Origin: Curtobacterium oceanosedimentum
GTDB lineage: Bacteria > Actinomycetota > Actinomycetes > Actinomycetales > Microbacteriaceae
Reading direction: 5' to 3'
NCBI RefSeq assembly: GCF_020297365.1
Contig: NZ_JAIXIG010000022.1
Span: 1 to 64,000, forward strand
DNA: 64,000 bases
The notes under the pieces are model-generated. The model was not told where the DNA came from and did no database searches. It saw only the letters and a list, made by a program, of their open reading frames with translations. Position 1 is the first letter of the stretch. Each line of letters opens with the position of its first letter. Below, one piece after another: positions 15,966 through 27,395 of this stretch. A program made the position numbers and the translations under genes.

Positions 15966-16214
15966 ATGGACTGGCGTGACCAGGCAGCCTGCCTCACCGC
16001 GGACCCCGAGCTCTTCTTCCCCGTCGGGAACACCGGGCCCGCCGTCGACCAGATCGAGAAGGCCAAGTCGGTGTGTGCGCGCTGCACCGTCACCGAGATG
16101 TGCCTGCAGTACGCCCTCGAGAACAACCAGGACTCCGGTGTCTGGGGTGGCCTCAGCGAGGACGAGCGTCGTGCGCTGAAGCGTCGCGCCGCCCGCGCCC
16201 GCCGCGCCTCCTGA
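15966..16214 (+). CDS. whiB1: WhiB1-type iron-sulfur transcription regulator
   Basis: An 82-residue WhiB protein with four cluster-binding cysteines at 9, 37, 40 and 46 (C-X27-C-X2-C-X5-C). The GVWGG turn and a basic C-terminal tail (RRALKRRAARARRA) bind DNA. WhiB1 carries an NO-sensitive [4Fe-4S] cluster and acts with the primary sigma factor. Assignment to WhiB1 is by length, sequence (DWRDQAACLTADPELFFPVG) and the adjacent pdtaS gene, the Rv3219-Rv3220c arrangement. The ATG has an AAGGAG site. Confidence 0.93.
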   Translation: MDWRDQAACLTADPELFFPVGNTGPAVDQIEKAKSVCARCTVTEMCLQYALENNQDSGVWGGLSEDERRALKRRAARARRAS

Positions 16215-16232
16215 CCGAGGTCGTCCGACACC

Positions 16233-16270
16233 ACGACGCCCGCCGTCCCTCCGGGGACGGCGGGCGTCGT
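16233..16270. terminator. 17-bp stem bidirectional terminator between whiB1 and pdtaS
   Basis: ACGACGCCCGCCGTCCC (16233-16249) pairs perfectly with 16254-16270 over a 4-nt loop. Both flanking genes end here (stops at 16214 and 16280). Confidence 0.85.
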
Positions 16271-16279
16271 CGTTCGCGG

Positions 16280-17779
16280 CTACGCCGCGGCGGTGAGCCA
16301 GCGGAACGGGATCGAGATCGTGACCTCGGTGCCGCTGCCCGTCAGGGTGTGCCAGTCGATCGTGCCGCCGAGTTCGCCCTGGATCAGGGTGCGGACGATC
16401 TGCGTGCCGAGGCCTGACCCGACCTTGCCCTCGGGCAGCCCGACGCCGTTGTCACGGACCTCGATCTCCAGGTGGTCGTCGAAGCGGCGGGCGACGATCT
16501 CGACCTCACCGTCGCGGCCGTCCAGCCCGTGCTCGACCGCGTTCGTCACGAGCTCGGTCAGACCGAGGGCGAGCGGCGTCGCGGCCTCGGAGGGCAGGAC
16601 CCCGAACTCGCCGGTCTTCTTCGGCTGCACCGTGGTGTTGTGCGACGCGGCGACCTCGGTGACGAGCTTGAGCACCGAGTCGAAGACCTCGTCGAAGTCG
16701 ACCGTCTGGCTGAGTCCGCTGGACAGGGTGTCGTGCACCACGGCGATCGCGGCGACCCGGCGCATCGCGTTCTGCAGCGCCGTCCGGGCTTCGTCGGAGT
16801 GCGTGCGGCGGGCCTGGATGCGCAACAGTGACGCCACCGTCTGCAGGTTGTTCTTCACCCGGTGGTGGATCTCGCGGATGGTGGCGTCCTTGGTGATGAG
16901 CTCGCGCTCCTGGTGCCGCAGCTCGGTGACGTCGCGGCAGAGCACGATCGCGCCGATGCGCTCCCCGTGGTCACGCAGCGGGATCGAGCGCAGGGACACC
17001 GTGACGCCCTTCGCCTCGACGTCGGCGCGCCACGGTGCCCGCCCGGTGACCACGAGGGGCAGGGACTCGTCGACGTCGAGCTGCGCGCCGATGAGCTCGG
17101 TCGTGACCTCGGCGAGGGACTTGCGCTCGAGCTCGCCCTCGAAGCCCATCCGGTTGAAGGCGCTCAGGCCGTTGGGGCTCGCGAACGTCACGGTGCCGGC
17201 GGTGTCGAGCCGCAGCAGGCCGTCGCTGGCGCGCGGGGCCCCACGCCGCGGGCCGGCCGGGGCGCCGAGGTCGGGGAAGTCACCGGTGGCGATCATGCCG
17301 AACAGGTCGTTCGCACTCGCCGTGAAGTTGAGCTCCTGGCGACTCGGGGTCCGCATCTCGTCCTGGTTGGAGTGCCGCGTGACGACCGCGATGGGCCGCT
17401 CGGTCGTCTCGGTGCTCTTCGCGCTCAGTCGGCGCAGCACCGGGATCGCCCGGACGCGGGTCGGAGTGTCCTCGTACCAGTCCGGCTCGGCGGAGTCGAC
17501 GACGCGCGCTCCCGCGAAGCTCTCGGTGACCTGGCCGCGCCACTCCTCGCGGAGCTCCTGCCCGACGATGTCGCGGTAGAAGAGCGTCGCCGCGGAGCTC
17601 GGTCGGGCGTGGGCGACCGCGACGAACGAGCCGTCCTCGGCGGTCGGGACCCAGAGCACCATGTCGGCGAAGGACAGGTCGGCGAGGAGCTGCCAGTCCC
17701 CCACGAGCAGGTGGAGCCACTCGACGTCTGCTTCGGAGGAACGGCCTTGCGCGAGGACGAGGTCACTGAGGGTCGACAC
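16280..17779 (-). CDS. pdtaS: PdtaS-type cytosolic sensor histidine kinase
   Basis: The protein has 499 residues with no membrane helix. An N-terminal GAF-like domain (about 1-150) and a PAS domain (about 185-290) precede the kinase core, with HisKA_2 motif REIHHRVKNNLQT (His near 303) and HATPase_c with ELVTNAVEHG, DNGVGLP and GSGLGTQI. In mycobacteria PdtaS phosphorylates the ANTAR-domain anti-terminator PdtaR; no pdtaR lies in this window. I place the start at the GTG at 17779, because TAGACT ends 6 nt upstream; a GTG one codon earlier also exists. Convergent with whiB1, as in mycobacteria. Confidence 0.92.
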   Translation of the reverse strand: MSTLSDLVLAQGRSSEADVEWLHLLVGDWQLLADLSFADMVLWVPTAEDGSFVAVAHARPSSAATLFYRDIVGQELREEWRGQVTESFAGARVVDSAEPDWYEDTPTRVRAIPVLRRLSAKSTETTERPIAVVTRHSNQDEMRTPSRQELNFTASANDLFGMIATGDFPDLGAPAGPRRGAPRASDGLLRLDTAGTVTFASPNGLSAFNRMGFEGELERKSLAEVTTELIGAQLDVDESLPLVVTGRAPWRADVEAKGVTVSLRSIPLRDHGERIGAIVLCRDVTELRHQERELITKDATIREIHHRVKNNLQTVASLLRIQARRTHSDEARTALQNAMRRVAAIAVVHDTLSSGLSQTVDFDEVFDSVLKLVTEVAASHNTTVQPKKTGEFGVLPSEAATPLALGLTELVTNAVEHGLDGRDGEVEIVARRFDDHLEIEVRDNGVGLPEGKVGSGLGTQIVRTLIQGELGGTIDWHTLTGSGTEVTISIPFRWLTAAA

Positions 17780-17785
17780 CACGCC

Positions 17786-17791
17786 AGTCTA
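17786..17791 (-). promoter_or_regulatory. -10 box TAGACT, leaderless start of pdtaS
   Basis: On the minus strand TAGACT ends 6 nt before the GTG at 17779; an ATTGTCC stretch about 15-17 nt further up may be the -35 element. Confidence 0.5.
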
Positions 17792-17898
17792 GGTCCGGCG
17801 CCTTGTGGACAATGCCGCCCTCTCCACAGGCTGACACCCGTCCGTATTCTGCATGTCGTACACATCATACGCTCAGTCCACCGACGGAAGGGGCAGGG

Positions 17899-18414
17899 GT
17901 GGCAGAGCAGGCACGCCGGATCGAGGACACGGCGACGACACGTCCACCGCGGCTCGTCGCGGTCGACCCGGAACGACCGCACGAGCACGAGTCGGACGGA
18001 CCGGACCGACGCGACGGGTCGATCGCAGCCGTCGGAGCCGTCACGGACCCGTCGCCTCCCCCGGCCTCCGCCGACCCGGGCGACCCCGCGGCCACGGCCC
18101 GCGCGCTCGGCCTCTGCATCGCCGAGGTGCTCACCGGCGCCCGCGAGGTCGACAGCATCGCCCGCTGGATCACCGACGACGTGCACCGACACCTGCAGCA
18201 GCGTGCGGCGCTCGCGGCCCGGGCCCGCAGCACGGCCCGTCGGTCCCGCGGCCGACCCGTGCTCCGCGTCGGCAGCGTGGTCGTCTGCCGACCCGCCCGG
18301 GGCGTGGCCGAGGCGACGGTCGTCGTGCACACCCGCAGCCACGCCCGCGCGGTCGCCATCCGGCTCGAGGAACGGCACGGCAGGTGGCGGGCCACCGCCG
18401 TCGGCGTGCTCTAG
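17899..18414 (+). CDS. Rv3235-family (DUF6459-like) protein
   Basis: The protein has 171 residues. The first 70 are disordered and Pro/Asp/Thr-rich. The folded C-terminal part (about 75-171) begins AATARALGLCIAEVLTGAREVDSIARWIT and ends in strands VVVHTRSHARAVAIRLEERHGRW. This matches my memory of the actinobacterial Rv3235 family, which sits next to secA in many genomes. Its function is unknown; there is no signal peptide or membrane helix. The GTG at 17899 is chosen for the GGAAGGGG site upstream. Convergent with secA. Confidence 0.78.
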   Translation: MAEQARRIEDTATTRPPRLVAVDPERPHEHESDGPDRRDGSIAAVGAVTDPSPPPASADPGDPAATARALGLCIAEVLTGAREVDSIARWITDDVHRHLQQRAALAARARSTARRSRGRPVLRVGSVVVCRPARGVAEATVVVHTRSHARAVAIRLEERHGRWRATAVGVL

Positions 18415-18422
18415 CGGCGACC

Positions 18423-18475
18423 CCGGACGGAGGAGGGGAGGCACGGGACCAGCTGGTCCCGTGCCTCCCGTCCGG
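18423..18475. terminator. Palindromic bidirectional terminator, GGGAGGC family
   Basis: The inner 34 bp (18436-18469) form a perfect palindrome with left arm GGGAGGCACGGGACCAG and centre CAGCTG. The outer CCGGACG (18423-18429) and CGTCCGG (18469-18475) extend it with a bulge. It lies between the convergent Rv3235-like gene and secA. Confidence 0.85.
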
Positions 18476-18486
18476 CGGTGCCGACG

Positions 18487-21270
<2,784 letters not shown>

Positions 21271-21389
21271 GTGAGCTCCTTACGAGGTCGTCGCGCGCGA
21301 CCTGCGCGCCCGATCGACCAGTCATGCTAGCAACCCGCGACCACCGCCGCGCTGTGAGGAGCGCCACTGCCCGATCGGGGGCGGAACGG

Positions 21390-21421
21390 GTGTGCGCGGC
21401 CCGAGGACGGGCCGCGCACAC
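21390..21421 (-). terminator. 14-bp stem terminator after hpf
   Basis: GTGTGCGCGGCCCG (21390-21403) pairs perfectly with 21408-21421 over the loop AGGA. It lies between the hpf stop (21450) and the secA start (21270), so secA probably has its own promoter. Confidence 0.8.
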
Positions 21422-21449
21422 GGTCGCGGAACGGATCCGCGGCGAGGGG

Positions 21450-22148
21450 TCAGGCGATCGCGCTGACGGGTGCCTCGTCCGCGGGGGCCCGGTCGGCGGA
21501 CACCTCGTCGAGGCCGATCACGCCGTAGTCCCAGCCCTTGCGGCGGTACACGACGCTCGGACGACGGGTCTCGGCGTCGAGGAACAGGTAGAAGTCGTGC
21601 CCGACGAGCTCCATGTGGTACAGCGCGTCGTCGACGGTCATCGGGGCGGCCTCGAACACCTTCTGCCGGATGACGACGGGGCTGTAGACCTCGCTCTCGT
21701 CGTCCTCGCGCTGGTCGTCGACCACCGGCACGGCGCCGGTCGCGACGTCCTCGATGAGCTTGCCGTCGGCGGGCACGACGCCCATGCCGTCGAAGGCGTT
21801 GCCGGCGGCCTCGGCGACGGAGGTGGGGCGGTGTCGGCCGTGGTGCACCTTGCGGCGGTCGCGTGCGCGACGCAGGCGCTCCGTGATCCGCGCGAAGGCG
21901 AGGTCGAACGCGGCGTACTTGTCCGACGCCGCGGACTCCGCCCGGACCAGCGGCCCCGGACCGATCAGCGTGAGCTCCACGCGGTCCTCGCCCTGGCTGC
22001 CGCCCGACTTCTCGTTGTGGCGGCTGATGCGCACCTCGAAGGCGAGGGCGCGGTCGGCGAGCACGTCGATCTTCTCGGACTTCTGTTCGACGTAGGTGCG
22101 GAAACGGTCGGTGACCCCGACGTTCCGGCCCGTGATCGTCACGTCCAT
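21450..22148 (-). CDS. hpf: Long-form ribosome hibernation-promoting factor
   Basis: The protein has 232 residues. The N-terminal S30AE domain (1-105: DVTITGRNVGVTDRFRTYVE) binds the ribosome's decoding region. A flexible linker is followed by the C-terminal dimerisation domain (about 165-220) with YSPVVIRQKVFEAAPMTVDD, GHDFYLFLDAET and VVYRRKGWDYGVIGL. Long HPF pairs two 30S subunits to form inactive 100S ribosomes in stationary phase. The ATG has GGGAG 6 nt upstream, and a TAGCCT box (22217-22212) may be the -10 element. The position between comF and secA matches mycobacteria. Confidence 0.95.
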   Translation of the reverse strand: MDVTITGRNVGVTDRFRTYVEQKSEKIDVLADRALAFEVRISRHNEKSGGSQGEDRVELTLIGPGPLVRAESAASDKYAAFDLAFARITERLRRARDRRKVHHGRHRPTSVAEAAGNAFDGMGVVPADGKLIEDVATGAVPVVDDQREDDESEVYSPVVIRQKVFEAAPMTVDDALYHMELVGHDFYLFLDAETRRPSVVYRRKGWDYGVIGLDEVSADRAPADEAPVSAIA

Positions 22149-22211
22149 GTGGCGGCTCCCATCCAGTGTCGGCGCGTCGCCTCCGTCCGGCGACCCGAAC
22201 GCCTTGCCGCG

Positions 22212-22217
22212 AGGCTA
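22212..22217 (-). promoter_or_regulatory. Candidate -10 box TAGCCT of hpf
   Basis: Minus-strand TAGCCT lies 63 nt before the hpf ATG, leaving a leader of about 56 nt with a GGGAG ribosome-binding site. The rest of the 160-bp gap between comF and hpf shows no gene. Confidence 0.35.
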
Positions 22218-22308
22218 GACCCGTCGACTGCTCGGCGTCACGGCCCCACGGCGAGTCAGCCGGACACCCACCGGACGCACAGTGGACACCGGGCGTTCAC
22301 CGAGGCGG

Positions 22309-23130
22309 TCAGTCGTCGACGCTCGCCACGGCGACGCAGCGGACCACCCGGCCCCCGGCGGCCCGCACGGCACGGACGCCCTCGGCCATGGTGACGCCGG
22401 TCGTCACGACGTCGTCGACCAGGACGACGTCGCGGCCGGCCACCCCCACGGCCCGGAGCGTCCCGACCGTGGCGGCGACGCGTTCCACCGCCGTGCGCTC
22501 CTTCTGCCCGGCGCCCGCCCGGAGCACGTGCCCCAGGCGGGGGCCGGCACCCCCGGCCCCGGCCCCGGCCGCGGGCGCAGGGTCGGTCGCGCTGTGTCGC
22601 CCGCGATGGAGCGCCCGCGTCCGGCGCACACCGCCCCTGGCGAGCAGGAGCACCACCGGGTCGAACCCCCGCCGCCGCGACCCCAACCGCGACGGCGGCA
22701 CGCGGAGCACGACCGCGTCGTCAGGGGCGGCCTGGAGCGCTGCCCGGACGAGTGCACCGAACCGGGTGCCGAGCGGCCGGGCGACGTCGACCCGACCGCG
22801 CAGCTTCAGCTCGAGCAGCAGCGTGCGGACGAGCCCCTCGTACGCGAAGGCCGCGTCGAGCCGGACCCCGGCGACGAGTCGCACCCGTCCGGGCCGGGCG
22901 GCGAGGGCACGCCGGCACCCCGGGCAGAGCGCCCGGTCGGGCTGCCCGCACCACAGGCACGCGACCGGCAGGAACAGCCCGAGCACCGCGAGCGCGGCGT
23001 CGCGCCACGGCGTCGGCGGCTCGGGCGACGGGTCCGTGGGCGGTGAGGTGATGGGCGGTGGGGTCGCAGGCAGGTCCGGTGGCACGGCCACCAGCGTGGT
23101 ACCGCACGGACGGCGGCGGTGGGCCAGCAT
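22309..23130 (-). CDS. ComF-family phosphoribosyltransferase-like protein
   Basis: About 273 residues from the ATG at 23130. A Pro-rich N-terminus and hydrophobic stretch precede a zinc-ribbon-like pair CLWCG ... CPGCRRAL (about 95-115). The double-zinc-finger/PRTase layout ends in the phosphoribosyl-binding loop VVLVDDVVTTGVTMAEG. ComF homologues are linked to DNA uptake in competent bacteria; in actinobacteria the role is unproven. The start is uncertain: GTG codons at 23091 and 23085 follow a TACCAC box and could be the true start. It lies downstream of mtrA-mtrB-lpqB as in mycobacteria. Confidence 0.85.
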   Translation of the reverse strand: MLAHRRRPCGTTLVAVPPDLPATPPPITSPPTDPSPEPPTPWRDAALAVLGLFLPVACLWCGQPDRALCPGCRRALAARPGRVRLVAGVRLDAAFAYEGLVRTLLLELKLRGRVDVARPLGTRFGALVRAALQAAPDDAVVLRVPPSRLGSRRRGFDPVVLLLARGGVRRTRALHRGRHSATDPAPAAGAGAGGAGPRLGHVLRAGAGQKERTAVERVAATVGTLRAVGVAGRDVVLVDDVVTTGVTMAEGVRAVRAAGGRVVRCVAVASVDD

Positions 23131-23133
23131 GTC

Positions 23134-23161
23134 GGACGGTGGACGGGCCTCCCGGCCGTCC
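23134..23161 (-). terminator. Possible hairpin between lpqB and comF
   Basis: GGACGG (23134-23139) can pair with CCGTCC (23156-23161), with GGG/CCC pairing inside. The right side contains GGGCCTCCCG, like one arm of the GGGAGGC palindrome family. It may attenuate read-through from lpqB into comF. Confidence 0.4.
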
Positions 23162-23180
23162 CGGCTGTGGAGGGCTGCCG

Positions 23181-24869
23181 TCAGCGCTGGACGCCGAGCA
23201 CGTCGGCGGTGACGAGCGTCGTGTCCCACGCGCCGCCGGTCGACTGCAGCACCGACCCGTCCGACGTGCGGAGGAGCAGTGCGCCACCCCCGCCGCCGCT
23301 GATCGCGGTCGCGCGCCCGTCCGGTCGGGGCAGGGTGCTCGACTTGCCCCCGATCGTCGTGCGCACCACGTTCGGACCGGCGGCGGTCTGCCCCACCGAC
23401 GCCACGTCGGTGTCGTCGACCCAGGTCGCTCCGACCGCGTTGCCGGTCGCCGCCTGCACGCGCACCGCCGGGCCGAGCGCGGTCGGGGCGCGGTCGGACC
23501 CGCGGATGACGGCCATCACGTACAAGCCCGGACCGTCGCCGGTCTCGATGAGCGCCAGTGCCCTGGTGGAGTCGCGCGACAGCTGGAACGACACGAGGTC
23601 GCCGCGGGGCAGCGAGGTCGCGACCTGGTGCGGGTCGCCGCCCAGCCCGTACGCCGTCACCCGGCGCGTGTCGGACCGCTGGCCCACCCAGACGAAGCCG
23701 AGGTCGTCCAGGGTGGGTGCGACGAGGTCCTCGCGGGCGTCCACGCGCAGGCGGTCGTCGCCGCGCACCACGACGGCACCGTCCCGGTTGCCGACGGCGG
23801 CGGTGGTGCCGGACGCCGACAGGGCGATGGAGGTCGGGTCGAGCCGGGCGATCGCGTCGCCGACGCCGCTGCCGAGCTCGGCCACGTCACCCGTCCCCGT
23901 CGCGGCGTAGCCGACCGTGCCGTCGTCCTCGACCAGGGGGCGCGGGTCGACGTCGGGGTTCACCTGCGCGTCCGCGCCGCCGGTGTCGGGCAGCGCCACG
24001 GTCGTGCCCTCGAACGTCATCGTCACCGACGAGATCGTGGCGACCGAGGCGAGCGACTTGCTCAGTTGTTCCCGCATCCGCACCTTGTCGACGGTGCTCG
24101 CGCGCAGGGCGTCGCTGGACAGGTCGACGAGCGCGGTGCCGCTGTCGATGGTCACGGCGTTGAGCGAGAGCTGCGTGCCCTCCGGGAACGACGAGACGAC
24201 GGCGCCCTTCAGCCAGTCCGCGGGGCCCGCGAGCAGGGCGCTGGCGATGCGCGTGCTCGTCGAGGACCGCGCGAGGAACCAGCGCTGGTCCGGCACGAGG
24301 AACCGGTAGGTGGGGTCGTAGAAGTAGAGCGCGTGCGGCTGGAAGACCGACGCGAAGCTCACCGGCGACAGGATGATCCCGTCGGGGGCGTACGCGATGC
24401 GCCACTCGCCGTCCTCGCGGACGAACTGGAACGTCAGCGTCGACGAGGTCGGCCGGACCGCCTGGGTGTACTCCCCCTCGGCGTCGACCGTGGCGCTCGC
24501 GGTGAGGGTGTACGTGAGCTCGCGGTCGTCGGCGCGCTCGACCGTGCCGCTGCCGTCGCGGATCGTGACGCCCTGCCGCGGGTTCCACTGCTCGGCGAAG
24601 CCGGACGCCAGGAACTGCCGGGCGATGGCGTAGTTGTCCTGGGCCCCGGTGGCCGCCGCGATGAACCCGCGCAGGATCGCGGTCTGGTCGGCACCGGTGA
24701 TCGGCTTGTCCGGCCGGAAGTCGACGCCGGACAGCGACTCGTCCTTGATGGTCTGACCGGTGCGCACGCCGCCGTCGACCGGGATCGCGGCGCAGGCGGT
24801 GAGGGCGAGCACGCCGAGCGCGGCCAGGGCCGTGGCGAGGACGCGGCGGATCCGGGGACGGCTTCGCAT
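23181..24869 (-). CDS. lpqB: LpqB lipoprotein, accessory to MtrAB
   Basis: A 562-residue lipoprotein: basic N-terminus, lipobox LTAC with Cys26, then an N-terminal alpha/beta domain and a GerMN-like domain (about 195-290: ASALLAGPADWLKGAVVSSF). A beta-propeller-like C-terminal half follows. In mycobacteria and Streptomyces LpqB acts outside the membrane with the sensor MtrB. Its ATG overlaps the mtrB stop (TGATG), so the two are coupled. Location: outer face of the cytoplasmic membrane. Confidence 0.95.
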   Translation of the reverse strand: MRSRPRIRRVLATALAALGVLALTACAAIPVDGGVRTGQTIKDESLSGVDFRPDKPITGADQTAILRGFIAAATGAQDNYAIARQFLASGFAEQWNPRQGVTIRDGSGTVERADDRELTYTLTASATVDAEGEYTQAVRPTSSTLTFQFVREDGEWRIAYAPDGIILSPVSFASVFQPHALYFYDPTYRFLVPDQRWFLARSSTSTRIASALLAGPADWLKGAVVSSFPEGTQLSLNAVTIDSGTALVDLSSDALRASTVDKVRMREQLSKSLASVATISSVTMTFEGTTVALPDTGGADAQVNPDVDPRPLVEDDGTVGYAATGTGDVAELGSGVGDAIARLDPTSIALSASGTTAAVGNRDGAVVVRGDDRLRVDAREDLVAPTLDDLGFVWVGQRSDTRRVTAYGLGGDPHQVATSLPRGDLVSFQLSRDSTRALALIETGDGPGLYVMAVIRGSDRAPTALGPAVRVQAATGNAVGATWVDDTDVASVGQTAAGPNVVRTTIGGKSSTLPRPDGRATAISGGGGGALLLRTSDGSVLQSTGGAWDTTLVTADVLGVQR

Positions 24870-26566
24870 CAGGACTCCTCTCGCACGGCGCGCGGGCCGT
24901 CGTACGACTCGTCGAGCTCGGGCAGCGGGATCGCCGAGGTGGCGGTGGTGCCGTGTTCGTTGCGGGGCAGGGTGAGGACGAAGGTCGACCCCTCGCCCGG
25001 CCGCGACCACACGTCGATGCGGCCGCCGTGCAGCTTCGCGTCGCCGAGGCTGATGGCGAGCCCGAGCCCGGTGCCGCCGATCGTGCGCTTGCGGCTCGGG
25101 TCGGCACGCCAGAACCGGTCGAACACCCGGGCGGCGTCCTCCGGGGGCATGCCGACGCCGTGGTCGCGCACCGCGATGGCCACGGTCCTGGCGTCGCTGT
25201 CCACCACCACCTGCACGGGCCGGGCGTCGCCGTGCTCGACGGCGTTGCCGACCAGGTTCCGCAGGATGCGGCGCACCCGCTTCGCGTCGAGCCGCATCGT
25301 GGTGTGGCCACCGGGCGTGACGAGCTGGAGCTCGACGCCGGCGCGCTCGGCGAGGGGCCGGAACTCGTCGACGATGTCCGCGGCGAGCGCCGCCGGCACC
25401 ACGGGTTCGGTGTCGAGCTGCACGGCCTGGGCGTCGTAGCGGGAGATCTCGAGCAGGTCGGCCAGCAGGAGCTCGAAGCGCTCCACCTGGGCGTGCAGCA
25501 GTTCGGCGGACCGGCCGACCGCGGGTTCGAACGCGTGACGGGAGTCGTAGAGCACGTCGCCGGCGAGCCGGATGGTCGTGAGCGGGGTGCGGAGCTCGTG
25601 GGAGACGTCGGACACGAAGCGCTGCTGCACGCGGGACAGCTCGGCGAGCTGGGTGATCTGCCGGCTGACCGCCTCGGCCATCCCGTTGAAGCTGCGGGCG
25701 AGCGTCGCCAGGTCGTCCTGCCCGCGCACCGGGATGCGTTCGTCCAGTCGTCCGGCGGCGATCTTCCGGCTCGTCTCGGCCGCCCCGCGGATCGGGACGA
25801 CCACCAACCGGACCACGAGCGACGTCACCAGGGCGATGAGCACCATGAGCGCGACGCCGCCGATCGACAGGGTCTGCGACACGAAGTCCAGGGTCTGCTG
25901 GGCGTCGGACAGGTCGTAGACCAGGTAGAGCTCGTACTGCCCGGCGCTCGGGATCTGCAGCGTCGAACCGACCGCCAGGCCCGGGACACGGCGCCCGTCG
26001 TCGTCGAGCTCCACGGGCTGCAGGCTCAGCCGGCCGGTGTTCTTTCCGACCTCCTTGCGCAGCGCGTCGGTGATCACGGCGTCGGGGAAGTCCTGGCTCG
26101 CGATGGTCTGCAGCGTCTGCGGGGTCGACTGGCCCGGGCTGCGTTCGATCGCGATGCTCGTGCCGCCGGGGCTGGTGGTGTTCGACAGGATCGCCTGCTG
26201 CGCCTCGTTCTGCAGGGTCTCGAGCTCGGACTGGTTGTTGTCCTCGGCCGCCGTGGCGGCGTCGAAGATGCCCTGCGCGACGATGGTCGCCCGCGCCGAC
26301 TCCGACTCGATCTGGTCGCGCCGCTGCGAGTAGACGTTGGTCGAGATGCTCACCATGACGGCGGTGCCGATGATCGCCACCGCGAGGCCCGTCGTCATCA
26401 CCGTGATGGCGACCGAGCGGAACATGAGCGACCGCCGCCACAGGAACGCGATCGGTCGCCAGCCGCGCCGGAGCCACCGACGCATGCGCCGCCGGCCGCG
26501 ACCGACGACGCCGATCGAGACGGTGGCGGTGCTGGCCGCACGCGACGGGCGCGTCGAGGGCGGCAC
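24869..26566 (-). CDS. mtrB: Sensor histidine kinase MtrB
   Basis: The 565-residue kinase has two membrane helices (about 45-70 and 235-260), an extracellular sensor loop between them, a HAMP domain (VVVPIRGAAETSRKIAAG), HisKA with phospho-acceptor His in RFVSDVSHELRTPLTT, and HATPase_c with NLVGNAVEHG, DHGVGMP and GGTGLGLAIS. MtrB controls cell-wall turnover and division genes through MtrA. The GTG start at 26566 lies 5 nt after the mtrA stop with GGAGGAG upstream. An internal ATG 27 codons on is the alternative start. Confidence 0.95.
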   Translation of the reverse strand: MPPSTRPSRAASTATVSIGVVGRGRRRMRRWLRRGWRPIAFLWRRSLMFRSVAITVMTTGLAVAIIGTAVMVSISTNVYSQRRDQIESESARATIVAQGIFDAATAAEDNNQSELETLQNEAQQAILSNTTSPGGTSIAIERSPGQSTPQTLQTIASQDFPDAVITDALRKEVGKNTGRLSLQPVELDDDGRRVPGLAVGSTLQIPSAGQYELYLVYDLSDAQQTLDFVSQTLSIGGVALMVLIALVTSLVVRLVVVPIRGAAETSRKIAAGRLDERIPVRGQDDLATLARSFNGMAEAVSRQITQLAELSRVQQRFVSDVSHELRTPLTTIRLAGDVLYDSRHAFEPAVGRSAELLHAQVERFELLLADLLEISRYDAQAVQLDTEPVVPAALAADIVDEFRPLAERAGVELQLVTPGGHTTMRLDAKRVRRILRNLVGNAVEHGDARPVQVVVDSDARTVAIAVRDHGVGMPPEDAARVFDRFWRADPSRKRTIGGTGLGLAISLGDAKLHGGRIDVWSRPGEGSTFVLTLPRNEHGTTATSAIPLPELDESYDGPRAVREES

Positions 26567-26571
26567 GGTGC

Positions 26572-27246
26572 TCAGGCTCCTCCGGCGCGGTACCCGACGC
26601 CGCGGACCGTGGTGACGGTCTTCGGGTTGTCGGGGTCGTGCTCGATCTTCGCGCGGAGCCGCTGCACGTGCACGTTCACCAGACGGGTGTCCGCCTTGTA
26701 GTGGTAGCCCCACACCTGTTCGAGCAGCATCTCGCGCGTGAACACCTGGTTCGGCTTCTCGGCGAGCGCGCGGAGCAGGTCGAACTCGAGCGGGGTGAGC
26801 GCGATGACGGTGTCGCCCCGCCGCACCTCGTGCCCGGCGACGTCGACCGTGACGTCGCCGACCTGCAGCACGCCGGAGTCGGTGGCGCTCGGACGCAGCC
26901 GGGTGCGGATGCGGGCGACGAGCTCCTTCGGGTTGAACGGCTTCACGACGTAGTCGTCGGCGCCGTTCTCCAGCCCGGCCACCACGTCGGCGGTGTCGCT
27001 CTTCGCGGTGAGCATGATGATCGGCGTGCCGCTCTCGGCGCGGATGCGCTTGCACACCTCGATGCCGTCGATGCCCGGGAGCATGACGTCGAGCAGGACG
27101 AGGTCCGGCTTCGTGGCGTGGAACGCGTCGACGGCGTCGTTGCCGTCGGCGCTGAACTCGGGTTCGTACCCCTCGGAGCGGAGCACGATGCCGATCATCT
27201 CGGCGAGGGCCTGGTCGTCGTCGACGACGAGGATGCGCGGTGTCAT
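26572..27246 (-). CDS. mtrA: Response regulator MtrA
   Basis: The 224-residue OmpR-type regulator has acidic pocket DDD (9-11), phosphorylation site Asp53 (LVLLDVMLPGIDG), Lys in VVKPFNPKELVARIRTRLR, and a winged helix ending TVRGVGYRAGGA. MtrA is an essential or near-essential regulator of wall hydrolases, dnaA and division genes in actinobacteria. It heads the mtrA-mtrB-lpqB(-comF) unit. The ATG has GGAG 10 nt upstream. Confidence 0.96.
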   Translation of the reverse strand: MTPRILVVDDDQALAEMIGIVLRSEGYEPEFSADGNDAVDAFHATKPDLVLLDVMLPGIDGIEVCKRIRAESGTPIIMLTAKSDTADVVAGLENGADDYVVKPFNPKELVARIRTRLRPSATDSGVLQVGDVTVDVAGHEVRRGDTVIALTPLEFDLLRALAEKPNQVFTREMLLEQVWGYHYKADTRLVNVHVQRLRAKIEHDPDNPKTVTTVRGVGYRAGGA

Positions 27247-27299
27247 GTGGTGTGGACTCCGGGTGGCGGTGCGGGGTGCCGGGCGGCACGTGTCCCCAC

Positions 27300-27305
27300 A
27301 CGATA
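27300..27305 (-). promoter_or_regulatory. Candidate -10 box TATCGT of mtrA operon
   Basis: Minus-strand TATCGT lies 53 nt before the mtrA ATG. No convincing -35 hexamer is visible at the usual distance. Confidence 0.4.
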
Positions 27306-27395
27306 GCCGAGGCACCGTCAGGCCAGGTTTTCCGCCAGGATGGGGGTGGACCGCGCGCCGCTGGCACGGTCCGACACGACGAGGGGGCTGGAGTC

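Noticed and set aside
22309-27246. Missing Rv3243c-like gene between lpqB and comF
   Set aside because: The gap is only about 50-90 bp, so no extra gene fits; the order is simply shorter than in mycobacteria.
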